The notes under the pieces: model-generated | What the model was told of the DNA's origin: nothing | Seen by the model: only the letters and a program-made list of their open reading frames with translations | The model's database searches: none | Made by a program: the position numbers and the translations under genes | Source of the DNA: Pseudomonadota bacterium | Lineage (GTDB): Bacteria; Pseudomonadota; Gammaproteobacteria; Burkholderiales; SG8-39 | Length of the DNA: 10,049 nucleotides | Direction of reading: 5' to 3' | Assembly: GCA_021825225.1 (NCBI GenBank) | Contig: JAKAIH010000055.1 | Location: 1-10,049, forward strand | Shown: in pieces, positions 1 through 7,585 of the stretch | Layout: each line of letters opens with the position of its first letter | How positions within the stretch are numbered: position 1 is the first letter of the stretch

Positions 1-28
1 CCAGCACCCACACCTATCGGCTGTAAAT

Positions 29-40
29 TTTTAAAGAGCG
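29..40 (-). promoter_or_regulatory. boxA antitermination element of rRNA operon leader
   Basis: Read on the minus strand, this stretch is CGCTCTTTAAAA, close to the rRNA antitermination boxA consensus TGCTCTTTAACA. It is followed by TTTACAGCC and GATAGGTGTGGG, which resembles the boxA-to-boxC part of proteobacterial 16S leaders, including the GTGTGGG. In known systems NusB and S10 bind boxA RNA and make polymerase resistant to Rho on long untranslated rRNA. It lies about 30 nt downstream of the predicted start of the rRNA promoter at 78-105. The 16S gene itself is not in the window and must start beyond position 1 on the minus strand. Confidence 0.82.
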
Positions 41-77
41 TACTAGCGACCTGAAGGCCAACCAGCAAAGAGGCGGG

Positions 78-132
78 ATTATACAGCGCCGGCGAAACAG
101 GTCAAGCGTTTTGCCAGAATATTTTTAAAAAG
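78..132 (-). promoter_or_regulatory. rRNA operon P1-type sigma70 promoter with UP element
   Basis: On the minus strand there is a -35 TTGACC (100-105), a 16-base spacer and a perfect -10 TATAAT (78-83). The GC-rich discriminator CCCGCC follows, as expected for a stringently controlled stable-RNA promoter. Immediately upstream of the -35, positions 109-132 hold an A/T-rich tract (TTTTTAAAAATATT on the minus strand), a likely UP element for the RNA polymerase alpha subunit. A boxA leader lies downstream, so this most likely drives the rRNA operon just left of the window. The promoter starts about 20 bases after the tyrS stop, and no clear tyrS terminator is visible between them. Confidence 0.85.
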
Positions 133-150
133 CACGGCGAATGTCTCTGC

Positions 151-1356
151 TCAAACGACGGTGATGCGCGCAAATTTGCGCTTGCCCACCTGCGCCACGG
201 CGACCGTGCCCTTTGCGAGCCTGAGACCGCGATCGCTGACGCGCTCGCCGTCGAGTTTGACGCCGCCTTGCTCGATCATACGTATGGCTTCGGAGGTACT
301 CGCCGTAAGCTGCGCCTGTTTCAGTGCCTGCGCGAGCGGCAAACCGCCCTCTTCTGCCGCGAGCTGCACCTCCAGCAGATCCTCAGGCAGCGCGCCCTGG
401 CGAAAGCGCGCTTCGAAATCGGCAAGCGCGCGCGCCGCAGCCGCTTTGTCATGGAAGCGCGCGACGATCTCCTGCGCGAAGGCGACTTTGACGTCACGCG
501 GATTGCGTCCGCCGGCGACTTCCTGCTTCCACCGCTCCACCGCCTCGATCGACTCGAACGACAGCAATTCAATGTAGCGCCACATCAGCTCGTCCGAGAT
601 CGACATCAGCTTGCCGAAGATGTCTTCCGCTTTCTCGTTGATGCCGACATAGTTGCCGAGGGACTTCGACATCTTGTTGACGCCGTCCAAGCCCTCGAGC
701 AACGGCATCGTGAGGATGCACTGCGGTGCCTGGCCATAGTGCTTCTGCAATTCGCGTCCGACGAGCAGGTTGAATTTCTGGTCGGTGCCGCCAAGCTCGA
801 TGTCGGCGCGCATCGCCACCGAGTCGTAGCCCTGCATCAGCGGATAAAGAAATTCGTGAATGGCGATCGGCTGGTTCGCCTTGTAGCGCTTGCCGAAATC
901 GTCGCGCTCGAGCATGCGCGCGACGGTGGAGGTGGCCGCAAGCTTGATCATGCCCGCGGCGCCAAGCGCATTGCCCCATTCCGAATTGAAACACACCTCC
1001 GTTTTCTCGGCGTCGAGAATCTTGAAAACCTGCGCCTTATAGGTGACCGCGTTGGCCTCGATCTCCTCGCGCGTGAGCGGCGGCCGCGTTACGTTCTTGC
1101 CGGTTGGATCGCCGATCAATCCGGTGAAATCACCGATCAGGAACATGACGTGATGCCCCAGTTCCTGGAACTGGCGCATCTTGTTGATCAGCACCGTGTG
1201 CCCCAGGTGCAGGTCCGGTGCTGTCGGATCGAAGCCGGTCTTGACACGCAGAGGCCTGCCGGACTTCAGCCTTTCCGCCAGTTCCTCCTCCACCAGCAGC
1301 TCGCCGCAGCCGCGTTTAATGACCTGCATGGCGGATTCAATTGCATTACTTTTCAT
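151..1356 (-). CDS. tyrS: Tyrosyl-tRNA synthetase
   Basis: This cytoplasmic class I aminoacyl-tRNA synthetase charges tRNA-Tyr with tyrosine using ATP. The 401-residue product has the full family layout. The HIGH-type motif HLGH is at residues 50-53 within [11 protein letters not shown]. The catalytic Rossmann domain contains [14 protein letters not shown] (73-86) and [10 protein letters not shown] (187-196), and KMSKS is at 228-232. A C-terminal S4-like RNA-binding domain spans about 338-401 ([18 protein letters not shown]). Length and motifs match the bacterial family and no key residue is missing. The ATG at 1354-1356 gives the expected N-terminus before [11 protein letters not shown]; only a weak GGA lies upstream as ribosome site. 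It is divergent from the M23 peptidase gene and lies directly upstream, on the same strand, of the rRNA promoter, so tyrS transcripts may read into the rrn leader. Confidence 0.97.
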   Translation of the reverse strand: MKSNAIESAMQVIKRGCGELLVEEELAERLKSGRPLRVKTGFDPTAPDLHLGHTVLINKMRQFQELGHHVMFLIGDFTGLIGDPTGKNVTRPPLTREEIEANAVTYKAQVFKILDAEKTEVCFNSEWGNALGAAGMIKLAATSTVARMLERDDFGKRYKANQPIAIHEFLYPLMQGYDSVAMRADIELGGTDQKFNLLVGRELQKHYGQAPQCILTMPLLEGLDGVNKMSKSLGNYVGINEKAEDIFGKLMSISDELMWRYIELLSFESIEAVERWKQEVAGGRNPRDVKVAFAQEIVARFHDKAAAARALADFEARFRQGALPEDLLEVQLAAEEGGLPLAQALKQAQLTASTSEAIRMIEQGGVKLDGERVSDRGLRLAKGTVAVAQVGKRKFARITVV

Positions 1357-1390
1357 TGCGTTCCGTATCTGGCACAGAGGAAAAAGCCTG

Positions 1391-1399
1391 TGCTACACT
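1391..1399 (+). promoter_or_regulatory. Extended -10 promoter for the M23 peptidase gene
   Basis: TGCTACACT is an extended -10 (TGn followed by TACACT, 1394-1399). It lies 27 bases before the ATG at 1427, in the short divergent region between tyrS and the peptidase gene. No good -35 is visible at the right distance, which fits the extended -10 class. The predicted 5' UTR is about 20 nt. Placed by eye only. Confidence 0.4.
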
Positions 1400-1426
1400 T
1401 GCGGCGGACAAAAAAAGCCCGACCGG

Positions 1427-2743
1427 ATGAATAAACTAGAAACGCAAATTTTAGCGCACTTCGGCAGCCGACGAGAATCGAAACTGCGCTTGCGCTGGAT
1501 CGTCACCGTGTGCAGCCTGCCGTTCCTCGGCATGGTTGCTGCCTTCGGCACCGCCCCCGATACCGACTATTCGTTCGTCCCCACGAGAACCGTGGTGGAA
1601 AGTCTTGCGCTCGCGCCTGCCGAGCAGTCCGCTGACAGCAACGAGATATTTTGGCGCGAAGAGCGCTTCGGGCGCGGCGACACCATTTCCGACCTCCTCG
1701 CGCGCCTGGGTGTGAACGACGAGGAAGCGCGAACCTTTCTGCAGCACATCAAACCCGGCCGCTCGCTGCAATTGCTGCGCCCGGGCACGACGGTACAGGC
1801 GCGCACTGCCGATGACGGGACCCTGCTCGCGCTGCGCTATATTACCGACAAAGGGCGGCTGATCGGCTTCGACAAGCAGGGCGCGGACTTCAAGGCGATC
1901 GACCAACAACTCCAGCTTACGCCGCAGCAGCAGATGAAATCCGGCGAAATCCGCAGTTCGCTTTTTGCCGCCACCGACGCGGCCGGCCTCTCCGACAACG
2001 TCGCCACCCAGCTTGCCGATGTGTTCGGCGGCGATATCGATTTTCACCGGGATCTGCGCCGCGGCGACAAGTTTACAGTGGTCTACGAGATGTTCTACCA
2101 CCAGGGGCGCCCGATCAAATCCGGACGCCTGCTCGCCGCCGAGTTCGTCAACCAGGGCAAAAGCTACCGCGCGATCTGGTTCCAGGACGCCGAAGGCAAG
2201 GGCGGCTATTACACACCTGATGGCAAGAATCTGCGCAAGGAGTTCCTGCGCTCACCGCTGGAGTTCTCCCGCATCAGTTCCGGCTTTGCAATGCGCTATC
2301 ACCCCATCCTGCACGAGTGGCGCAAGCACCAAGGCATCGATTATGCTGCTCCGGTCGGAACCCACGTTAAAGCCACCGCGGACGGCACGGTTGAGTTCGT
2401 CGGCTGGGAGAACGGCTACGGCAAGGTCATCATGCTCAGGCACCAGGGCGGCTTCAGTACCCGTTATGCCCACCTCAGCAGCTTCGCCGCCGGCCTGCAC
2501 AAGGGCGAGCGGGTGCATCAAGGCGATGTGATCGGCCATGTCGGCCAGACCGGCTGGGCCACAGGCCCGCATCTGCATTACGAATTCCGCGTCAACAACC
2601 AAGTGCGCAATCCACTCACGGTGGCGCTGCCCGCAGCGCTGCCCATTCCAGCACGGCAGATGGCTGCATTCAATAGCGTGTCCGCGCCCCTCACGGCTGA
2701 GCTGAACCTGCTCAGAAACACCAACCTGGCGCTGCTCGAGTAG
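1427..2743 (+). CDS. M23-family zinc metallo-endopeptidase, membrane-anchored (MepM-like)
   Basis: This is a probable periplasmic peptidoglycan endopeptidase that cleaves peptide cross-links to allow wall expansion. The 438-residue product has a basic N-terminus and one hydrophobic segment at about 24-42, probably an uncleaved inner-membrane anchor. A LysM/OapA-like region follows at about 75-150 (GRGDTISDLLARLGV), then a linker domain, then the M23 (LytM) domain at about 285-400. The zinc ligands are intact: H301 and D305 in HQGID, and H384 in PHLHYEF, with catalytic H350-region YAHL at 347-350. The C-terminal 38 residues after the domain are low in conserved features. The ATG at 1427 was chosen because the upstream in-frame extension runs through tyrS antisense; no Shine-Dalgarno is visible before it. 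anmK follows 106 bases downstream on the same strand, linking two peptidoglycan functions. The exact bond cleaved cannot be told from sequence. Confidence 0.93.
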   Translation: MNKLETQILAHFGSRRESKLRLRWIVTVCSLPFLGMVAAFGTAPDTDYSFVPTRTVVESLALAPAEQSADSNEIFWREERFGRGDTISDLLARLGVNDEEARTFLQHIKPGRSLQLLRPGTTVQARTADDGTLLALRYITDKGRLIGFDKQGADFKAIDQQLQLTPQQQMKSGEIRSSLFAATDAAGLSDNVATQLADVFGGDIDFHRDLRRGDKFTVVYEMFYHQGRPIKSGRLLAAEFVNQGKSYRAIWFQDAEGKGGYYTPDGKNLRKEFLRSPLEFSRISSGFAMRYHPILHEWRKHQGIDYAAPVGTHVKATADGTVEFVGWENGYGKVIMLRHQGGFSTRYAHLSSFAAGLHKGERVHQGDVIGHVGQTGWATGPHLHYEFRVNNQVRNPLTVALPAALPIPARQMAAFNSVSAPLTAELNLLRNTNLALLE

Positions 2744-2825
2744 AACGTTGTTTTGAAACGAAGGGGATTCAGTTGGGATCGCAAGAGCCCCATCCCTTTC
2801 CCTGCGCCTTCTGCTCCCTCAGGCC

Positions 2826-2847
2826 AGGACTCGTTTTGGCAAGTCCT
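2826..2847 (+). other. Small hairpin just before the anmK start
   Basis: AGGACT (2826-2831) and AGTCCT (2842-2847) form a perfect 6-bp stem with a 10-base loop, ending two bases before the ATG at 2850. No T-run follows, so it is not an intrinsic terminator for the peptidase gene. The rest of the 106-base gap between the two genes shows no convincing promoter or Shine-Dalgarno. It may affect initiation or may be chance. Confidence 0.3.
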
Positions 2848-2849
2848 AA

Positions 2850-3983
2850 ATGGGTTCCAAGCTTATGCTGAGCGTGACTTCGCGTGAGTTGTTCATCGGG
2901 CTGATGTCGGGCACCAGCCTCGATGGCGTGGACGCAGCCCTGGTCGAATTCACTGCGCCCATCCCTACTCTCATCGAATCCACCTATCTGCCCTTTCCAG
3001 CGGCACTCAGGGCAGAACTGCATGCACTGCAAGCCCCGGCACCAAACGAACTGGACCGCGCCGCAAGGGCCGCCAACGAACTCGCGCGCCTGTATGCCGA
3101 TGCGTCCCTGGCCTTGCTAGGACAGGCCGGCATACCGCCGGCGGCGATACGCGCTTGCGGCTGCCACGGCCAGACCATACGCCACCGTCCCGACGCTGGC
3201 TACACTCTGCAGATCGGCAACCCAGCGCTGCTGGCCGAGCGCACCGGCATGTGCGTCATCGCCGATTTTCGCAGTCGCGATGTCGCCGCGGGTGGTCAGG
3301 GCGCGCCGCTGGTTCCGGCATTTCACGCCGCGGCGTTTGGCGCGAAAGGAAAGCATCGCGTCATCGCCAATATCGGCGGCATCGCCAACCTGAGCGATCT
3401 GCCGCCGAGCGGGGCGGTCACGGGTTTCGACACCGGACCGGGCAACGTTTTTCTCGACATGTGGATCCAGCGGCATCTGGGCGAAGCACACGATAGCAAT
3501 GGCGCATGGGCGCATAGCGGAACCGTCCTTGCGGAGGTGCTCGCGGCAATGCTGGCCGAGCCATATTTTGCGCGTCGTCCGCCGAAGAGTTTCGGTAGAG
3601 ACCTGTTCAACACCGCGTGGCTGGAGAAATTTCCGCTGCAACCGGCGGCCCCCCGGGACGTTCAGGCCACGCTCGCCGAGCTCAGCGCGCGCTCGATCGC
3701 TGCTGGCGTGGACCGGTATTGCGCGCAAGCGGATGAACTCTACGTTTGCGGTGGCGGCGCGCACAATCTGGATCTGCTCGAACGGCTGCGCCGAAACCTG
3801 CCAGGGTGCCGCATCGACACCACGGCGGCGTTGGGAATCGAACCCGACTGGGTGGAGGCGATTGCCTTTGCCTGGTTGGCCAAGCAGACACTGGACGGTC
3901 GCCCGGCCAACCTGCCCGCGGTCACCGGCGCAAGCGGCGAGCGCGTGCTCGGCGCCATTTACCCGGCACAGCCCGTTCCCTAA
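2850..3983 (+). CDS. anmK: Anhydro-N-acetylmuramic acid kinase
   Basis: This cytoplasmic enzyme of peptidoglycan recycling uses ATP and water to turn 1,6-anhydro-MurNAc into MurNAc-6-phosphate, which can re-enter metabolism through MurQ or a related route. The 377-residue product carries the family motifs in order: the ATP-binding GLMSGTSLDGVD (17-28), CHGQTIRHRP (105-114), QIGNP (121-125), the conserved block from DFRSRDVAAGGQGAPLVPAFH at 139-159, NIGGIANL (174-181), GFDTGPGN (192-199), PKSFGRDLFN, and the C-terminal VCGGGAHN. Length is normal (E. coli about 369). The start is uncertain: ATG 2850 gives eight or so extra residues, and ATG 2865 (MLSVTSRELFIGLMSG) would also fit. Neither has a Shine-Dalgarno. 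It lies downstream of the M23 endopeptidase gene, probably co-transcribed, and converges on erpA. Confidence 0.96.
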   Translation: MGSKLMLSVTSRELFIGLMSGTSLDGVDAALVEFTAPIPTLIESTYLPFPAALRAELHALQAPAPNELDRAARAANELARLYADASLALLGQAGIPPAAIRACGCHGQTIRHRPDAGYTLQIGNPALLAERTGMCVIADFRSRDVAAGGQGAPLVPAFHAAAFGAKGKHRVIANIGGIANLSDLPPSGAVTGFDTGPGNVFLDMWIQRHLGEAHDSNGAWAHSGTVLAEVLAAMLAEPYFARRPPKSFGRDLFNTAWLEKFPLQPAAPRDVQATLAELSARSIAAGVDRYCAQADELYVCGGGAHNLDLLERLRRNLPGCRIDTTAALGIEPDWVEAIAFAWLAKQTLDGRPANLPAVTGASGERVLGAIYPAQPVP

Positions 3984-4004
3984 AGGGACATCCGCGGAAC
4001 ACCC

Positions 4005-4031
4005 AAAAAAAACGGGAGCCGCAGCTCCCGT
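4005..4031 (-). terminator. Intrinsic terminator of the argC-erpA operon
   Basis: ACGGGAGC (4012-4019) and GCTCCCGT (4024-4031) form a perfect 8-bp stem with a 4-base loop. On the minus strand it is followed by eight T residues (4005-4012), the classic rho-independent form. It lies just after the erpA stop (4053-4055). It has no T-run in the plus direction, so it would end the minus-strand operon well but anmK poorly. Confidence 0.9.
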
Positions 4032-4047
4032 CGGACAGCTTTGTCCG
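4032..4047. repeat. Second hairpin between erpA stop and terminator
   Basis: CGGACA (4032-4037) and TGTCCG (4042-4047) form a perfect 6-bp stem with a 4-base loop, directly abutting the terminator stem at 4012-4031. A third tiny inverted repeat, CGCC-TTA-GGCG (4049-4059), places the erpA stop codon in its loop. The stacked hairpins could stabilise the 3' end of the erpA message or help stop anmK transcription coming the other way. Confidence 0.55.
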
Positions 4048-4052
4048 GCGCC

Positions 4053-4403
4053 TTAGGCGGAGAACGACGATCCGCAGCCGCAGGTGCTGGTCGCGTTCGG
4101 ATTCTTGATCACGAACTGCGCACCCTCCAGCCCTTCCTGATAATCGATTTCCGCGCCGACCAAATATTGGTAGCTCATTGCATCGATCAGCAGCGTGACA
4201 CCGTTCTTCTCCATCGCGGTGTCATCCTCGTTCTTGATTTCGTCGAAGGTAAAGCCGTACTGAAAGCCCGAACAGCCGCCGCCGCTGACGAACACGCGCA
4301 GCTTGAGCTCGCTGTTGCCCTCTTCCTCGATCAACTCCTTCACCTTGTTCGCCGCATTGTCGGTGAAGAGCAACGGGGCGGGCATCTCTGCTACTGCGTT
4401 CAT
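4053..4403 (-). CDS. erpA: Iron-sulfur cluster insertion protein (A-type carrier)
   Basis: This A-type carrier of the HesB/IscA family binds an Fe-S cluster and hands it to apo-enzymes in the cytoplasm; in E. coli ErpA serves isoprenoid and respiratory enzymes. The 116-residue product has the three family cysteines: C44 in [11 protein letters not shown], and C108 and C110 in TCGCGSSF. The start at 4401-4403 ([15 protein letters not shown]) is chosen because a strong AGGAG lies 8 bases upstream (4411-4415). A longer in-frame start at 4460 would run into the bactofilin gene and adds an unconserved tail. ErpA is favoured over IscA because of the N-terminal [16 protein letters not shown] and the absence of isc genes nearby; this is family knowledge, not proof. 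It is the last gene of the argC operon, 40 bases after the bactofilin stop, and is followed by a strong terminator. Confidence 0.94.
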   Translation of the reverse strand: MNAVAEMPAPLLFTDNAANKVKELIEEEGNSELKLRVFVSGGGCSGFQYGFTFDEIKNEDDTAMEKNGVTLLIDAMSYQYLVGAEIDYQEGLEGAQFVIKNPNATSTCGCGSSFSA

Positions 4404-4443
4404 GTCCTTACTCCTGAAAATAATCCAACCGTTATGCCCGCCC

Positions 4444-4854
4444 CTAATTGCGCGAGGCAATCTTCAGTTCAACCGTCTTGCCACTCTCGGCCGCACTTGA
4501 AATGTGCACCAAACGGCCTTCCACCACTGCGCCCAAGTGCATTTCCAGCGTATTGTAATGCACATCGCCTTTGACGCGGGAATGCGCCTGGAGTTCTAAG
4601 AATTCGGCGGAATATACAGGGCCGTTGATCGCCCCGTTCACCACCAAATGGGAAACATGGATCTCGCCGTCTATGCGGGCATGCTCGCTCACCACCAGAG
4701 TGCTCGGCTGCTCGCTGGAGGCAGTGACATTGCCCTTGATCTCACCGTCTACGCGCAAACCGCCGGAAAAAGTGATGTTGCCTTCTATCATGGTGCCAGC
4801 GCCGATAAGGCTATCGATGCGATTCTGCGGCTTGCTCGCCTTCTTACGGAACAT
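4444..4854 (-). CDS. Bactofilin (polymer-forming cytoskeletal protein)
   Basis: Bactofilins (DUF583) self-assemble without nucleotides into filaments under the membrane and act as scaffolds for wall enzymes, stalks or shape. The 136-residue product has the typical short charged N-terminal tail ([16 protein letters not shown]). A beta-helical core at about 15-115 is rich in repeating G-x-(I/V)-x-G turns ([47 protein letters not shown]), and a short tail follows. The length is normal. The ATG at 4852-4854 has a good site AAGGGAG that overlaps the stop of the upstream gene, so translation of the two is probably coupled. Bactofilins are known partners of M23 endopeptidases in several bacteria. 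An M23 gene lies about 1.7 kb away on the other strand. A C-terminal Ser/Glu-rich tail of about 20 residues is not part of the core. Confidence 0.93.
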   Translation of the reverse strand: MFRKKASKPQNRIDSLIGAGTMIEGNITFSGGLRVDGEIKGNVTASSEQPSTLVVSEHARIDGEIHVSHLVVNGAINGPVYSAEFLELQAHSRVKGDVHYNTLEMHLGAVVEGRLVHISSAAESGKTVELKIASRN

Positions 4855-4865
4855 GGACTACTCCC

Positions 4866-5615
4866 TTAGGAAAGGTTGAAACTCTGCGTCGCTCGGACCT
4901 GGGTGGACCCGGCCTCGAATACCCGCACACGCACCATTTTCACATGCGCGTCCGGCGCCACCCGGAACGTGCCATCGACCCGCTGGAAGTACTTGAAATT
5001 AATCTTATAAGACTGCGCCACCCCCTCTTCGGGGAAGGTGATAGTAACATCTTTGCCCGCCTGCTGCAGGGTCACCAGTAGCTGCAGGCTGCCCTGAAAG
5101 GGCTTGTCCCGCCTGCCCCCCTGCAACAGCAGCAAACGGTAGCGAAACTCGCCCGGCAGCGCTCCCGGATCGACGCGGAAGCGATTGATCAGCAGCGCGT
5201 TGTCGCGCTGCTCGCTCGGAATCAGGTTCTCGAAAAACGCGAGATCCTCCTTCAGCCGCGTATTTTCGTCCTCTAACGCCTTTACCTGCTTCCCCAGCTG
5301 GCTCTGGGCGGCGCGCTCGATCTGCAGCTTGCTTTCGCTGGCGTTGACACTAGTGCGCAATACGGTGGCTTCCTTGTTCAGCTGGTCTACGCTGGCGCGC
5401 AGTTGCGACAATTCCTGCTCGGCCTCGCTGCGGTCGAAGCCGGCGAAGCGCCGGCCCGCATCGTAGATCCAGGCCGCCAGGGCGAATGAACAGGACAACA
5501 CCGCAACCAATCCTAGCATCCGCCAATACCACGCGACGTGGGTCTGCACCGTCATGCGCGGCGCCGCGATGCCGAAGCGCTGGCGGAATCGTTTCAGCAG
5601 ATTCGGCGGCATCAC
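4866..5615 (-). CDS. Membrane-anchored coiled-coil protein of unknown function (DUF6776-like)
   Basis: No function is known to me for this protein. The 249-residue product starts with a basic cytoplasmic segment (KRFRQRF) and has one membrane helix at about 32-51 (MLGLVAVLSCSFALAAWI). A long Gln/Glu/Lys-rich coiled coil follows at about 62-130 (EAEQELSQLRASVDQLN, ALEDENTRLKEDLAFFENL). The C-terminal domain from about 140 to 249 looks like mixed beta strands and ends in FNLS. This gives an inner-membrane protein with a periplasmic coiled coil, similar in layout to the DUF6776 family often found beside bactofilin and argC in betaproteobacteria. The first in-frame start is GTG 5613-5615, immediately followed by ATG 5610-5612; ATG is equally possible and neither has a clear ribosome site. 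It begins 5 bases after the argC stop and ends 11 bases before the bactofilin start. It may anchor or recruit the bactofilin, which is inference from position. Confidence 0.85.
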   Translation of the reverse strand: MMPPNLLKRFRQRFGIAAPRMTVQTHVAWYWRMLGLVAVLSCSFALAAWIYDAGRRFAGFDRSEAEQELSQLRASVDQLNKEATVLRTSVNASESKLQIERAAQSQLGKQVKALEDENTRLKEDLAFFENLIPSEQRDNALLINRFRVDPGALPGEFRYRLLLLQGGRRDKPFQGSLQLLVTLQQAGKDVTITFPEEGVAQSYKINFKYFQRVDGTFRVAPDAHVKMVRVRVFEAGSTQVRATQSFNLS

Positions 5616-5620
5616 GCTAG

Positions 5621-6649
5621 CTACGGAAGTATCGGCACTTGCGCGAGTCCCAGTGACTCATCCAGACCGAACATGAGATTCATGTTCTGCACCGCCTGCC
5701 CCGAAGCGCCCTTGACCAGATTGTCGATGACCGAGAGCACCACCAGGGTGTCTCCTCCCTGGGGCCGGTGCAGAGCGATGCGGCAGGTATTGGCAGCGCG
5801 TACCGAACGTGTATCGGGATGACTGCCGGGCGGCAACACATCGACGAAACGCTCGCGCGCATAACGTTCCTCGTACAATTTCTGGAAATCGAACTCGTGC
5901 GTGATGCGCGCGTACAGCGTCGCATGGATGCCGCGTATCATCGGCGTCAGGTGCGGCACGAAAGTCAGGCCGATGTCGCTGCCGATGATTTGCGCCAGAC
6001 ACTGGACGATCTCCACGCCATGGCGATGCCCCGGCACGCCGTAGGCCTTGAAATTGTCCGAGGCTTCGGAGAACAGGATATGCGTTTCCGCCTTGCGACC
6101 AGCCCCGCTCACGCCCGATTTGGCGTCTGCGATCAGATGAGCGGCGTCAACCGCGCCCGCCTGGAGCAAAGGCAGCAATCCCAGCTGCACCGCGGTCGGA
6201 TAGCAGCCCGGATTGGCGATGATGCGCGCCTTGCGAATCGCAACGCGATTCACTTCGGGAAGACCATAGATCGCCTGGGGTATCAGTTCGGGGCACGCGT
6301 GCTTCATCTTGTACCACTTTTCCCATTCGGCCACGTTCTGAATGCGGAAATCGGCGGAAATATCGATGAGGCGCACCCCCGCATCGACCAGCCGCCGGGC
6401 ATCGTTCATGGCAACACCGTGGGGTGTGGCGAAGAATACGACGTCGCACTGCTCAAGCGCGGCCGCCGCCGGGTCGGAAAATGCGAGGTCGACGTGACCG
6501 CGCAAGCTGGGGAATAGCTCGCTCACCGCCATGCCAGCCTCCTTGCGCGAGGTGATGGCGCGCAGCTCCGCCTGCGGATGCTGCGCCAGAATACGCAACA
6601 ACTCAACGCCGGTGTATCCGGTGCCCCCGACCACGCCGATTTTGATCAT
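5621..6649 (-). CDS. argC: N-acetyl-gamma-glutamyl-phosphate reductase
   Basis: This is the third step of arginine synthesis: NADPH-dependent reduction of N-acetylglutamyl phosphate to the semialdehyde, in the cytoplasm. The 342-residue product begins with the nucleotide-binding loop [10 protein letters not shown] (5-14). It carries the catalytic cysteine C149 in NPGCYPT, and the family blocks [22 protein letters not shown] and [12 protein letters not shown]. Length matches the long (about 340 aa) ArgC type. The ATG at 6647-6649 gives the usual [11 protein letters not shown] start, with GGAG 8 bases upstream. It is the first gene of a probable four-gene operon with the DUF6776-like gene, bactofilin and erpA. 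The promoter should lie in 6650-6710 but no clear -35/-10 pair could be picked, and no ArgR-type operator was recognised. Confidence 0.96.
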   Translation of the reverse strand: MIKIGVVGGTGYTGVELLRILAQHPQAELRAITSRKEAGMAVSELFPSLRGHVDLAFSDPAAAALEQCDVVFFATPHGVAMNDARRLVDAGVRLIDISADFRIQNVAEWEKWYKMKHACPELIPQAIYGLPEVNRVAIRKARIIANPGCYPTAVQLGLLPLLQAGAVDAAHLIADAKSGVSGAGRKAETHILFSEASDNFKAYGVPGHRHGVEIVQCLAQIIGSDIGLTFVPHLTPMIRGIHATLYARITHEFDFQKLYEERYARERFVDVLPPGSHPDTRSVRAANTCRIALHRPQGGDTLVVLSVIDNLVKGASGQAVQNMNLMFGLDESLGLAQVPILP

Positions 6650-6710
6650 TTGCCGCTCCGCATGTAAATTTCCAGTCTAACAGCCCATAAATTTCGCACA
6701 CACAAAAAAC

Positions 6711-6737
6711 AAAAGCCGCCTCGAAGGGCGGCTTTTT
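6711..6737. terminator. Terminator of rplM-rpsI, symmetric in both directions
   Basis: AAAAGCCGCC (6711-6720) and GGCGGCTTTT (6727-6736) form a perfect GC-rich stem with a 6-base loop, CTTCGA on the minus strand. On the minus strand it ends in TTTTGTTTTTTG, a good U-tract 20 bases past the rpsI stop. On the plus strand it ends in TTTTT. It insulates the ribosomal protein operon from argC. Confidence 0.9.
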
Positions 6738-6757
6738 CGTGGGTCCTGGGGCCAGGG

Positions 6758-7153
6758 TTACCGCTTGGAGAACTGCTTTGCACGCCGCGCCTTGTGCAAG
6801 CCCACTTTCTTGCGCTCCACCTCTCGCGCATCGCGCGTCACCAGCCCGGCCTTGGACAGCGCAGGCTTGAGCGCGGGGTCGTATTCAATCAGCGCGCGAG
6901 TGAGGCCGTGACGCACCGCGCCGGCCTGACCGGACTCGCCGCCGCCATCCACGTTCACCTTGATGTCGAAAGTCTGCAGGTGATCGGTCAACACCAGCGG
7001 CTGACGCACTACCATCCGACCCGTTTCCCGGGCAAAATATTCGTCCAGCGCCTTGTCGTTGACAATGAATTTGCCTTTGCCCGGCTTGATGAACACGCGC
7101 GCCACCGAGGTCTTGCGGCGGCCCGTGCCGTAGTTGTAACTGGTCTCAGCCAT
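6758..7153 (-). CDS. rpsI: Ribosomal protein S9
   Basis: S9 is a small-subunit head protein whose C-terminal tail reaches the P-site tRNA. The 131-residue product has the family features: [14 protein letters not shown] near the N-terminus (8-21), the signature [19 protein letters not shown] (70-88), and the basic tail ending QFSKR. The ATG at 7151-7153 comes 3 bases after the rplM stop (7157-7159), with GGAG inside the end of rplM, so the two are translated together as in most bacteria. The strong terminator at 6711-6737 ends the operon. Confidence 0.98.
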   Translation of the reverse strand: MAETSYNYGTGRRKTSVARVFIKPGKGKFIVNDKALDEYFARETGRMVVRQPLVLTDHLQTFDIKVNVDGGGESGQAGAVRHGLTRALIEYDPALKPALSKAGLVTRDAREVERKKVGLHKARRAKQFSKR

Positions 7154-7156
7154 TGA

Positions 7157-7585
7157 TTAGATCTCCAGCGCTTTGGGTTGCTGTGCAACGTGAGGGTGCT
7201 CGCCATCGGCGTACACCTTCAGTTTCTTGAACATCGCGTAGCCCAGCGGGCCCTTGGGCAACATGCCCTTCACCGCCTTTTCCAGCGCCCGTCCGGGAAA
7301 CCGCGCCTGCATCTTGCCAAAGCTGGTCTGCGAGATCCCACCGGGATAGCCGCTGTGACGATAATAAGTCTTGCCCTCACCCTTGTCGCCAGTGACCCGC
7401 AGCTTGGCGGCATTGACGACTACGATGAAATCACCCGTATCGACGTGCGGGGTATAGATGACTTTGTGCTTGCCGCGCAGGCGCCGGGCAACCTCGGTGG
7501 CGACTCGCCCGAGCACCTTGTCGGTGGCGTCGATCACGAACCAGTCGCGTTTGACTTCGTGCGGCTTGGCGGAAAAAGTTTTCAT
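7157..7585 (-). CDS. rplM: Ribosomal protein L13
   Basis: L13 is an early assembly protein of the large subunit. The 142-residue product has the full family sequence: [19 protein letters not shown] (15-33), [11 protein letters not shown] (49-59), YRHSGYPGG (75-83) and [18 protein letters not shown] (108-125). Length equals the E. coli protein (142). The ATG at 7583-7585 gives the universal MKTFSAKP start. Its leader, about 26 nt, is unusual in lacking any purine-rich ribosome site: the bases before ATG read TTTACCCCCA. It is the first gene of the rplM-rpsI operon and is driven by the promoter at 7618-7646. E. coli L13 represses its own mRNA; nothing here shows whether that holds. Confidence 0.98.
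   Translation of the reverse strand: MKTFSAKPHEVKRDWFVIDATDKVLGRVATEVARRLRGKHKVIYTPHVDTGDFIVVVNAAKLRVTGDKGEGKTYYRHSGYPGGISQTSFGKMQARFPGRALEKAVKGMLPKGPLGYAMFKKLKVYADGEHPHVAQQPKALEI

Noticed and set aside
1370..1393. TGGCAC near 1370 as a sigma54 -24 element
   Set aside because: The matching -12 TTGC at the fixed distance is absent; the bases there are an A-run.
268..1434. 388-codon plus-strand reading frame opposite tyrS
   Set aside because: It is antisense to a clearly real tyrS; such long mirror frames are common in GC-rich genes, and the protein has no family features.
4404..4460. Longer erpA start at 4460
   Set aside because: The extension overlaps the bactofilin stop and is not family-like; the ATG at 4403 has a strong AGGAG at the correct distance.
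5768..6517. 249-codon plus-strand frame opposite argC
   Set aside because: It is an antisense shadow of a complete ArgC; the His/Arg/Asp-rich composition is typical of such shadows.
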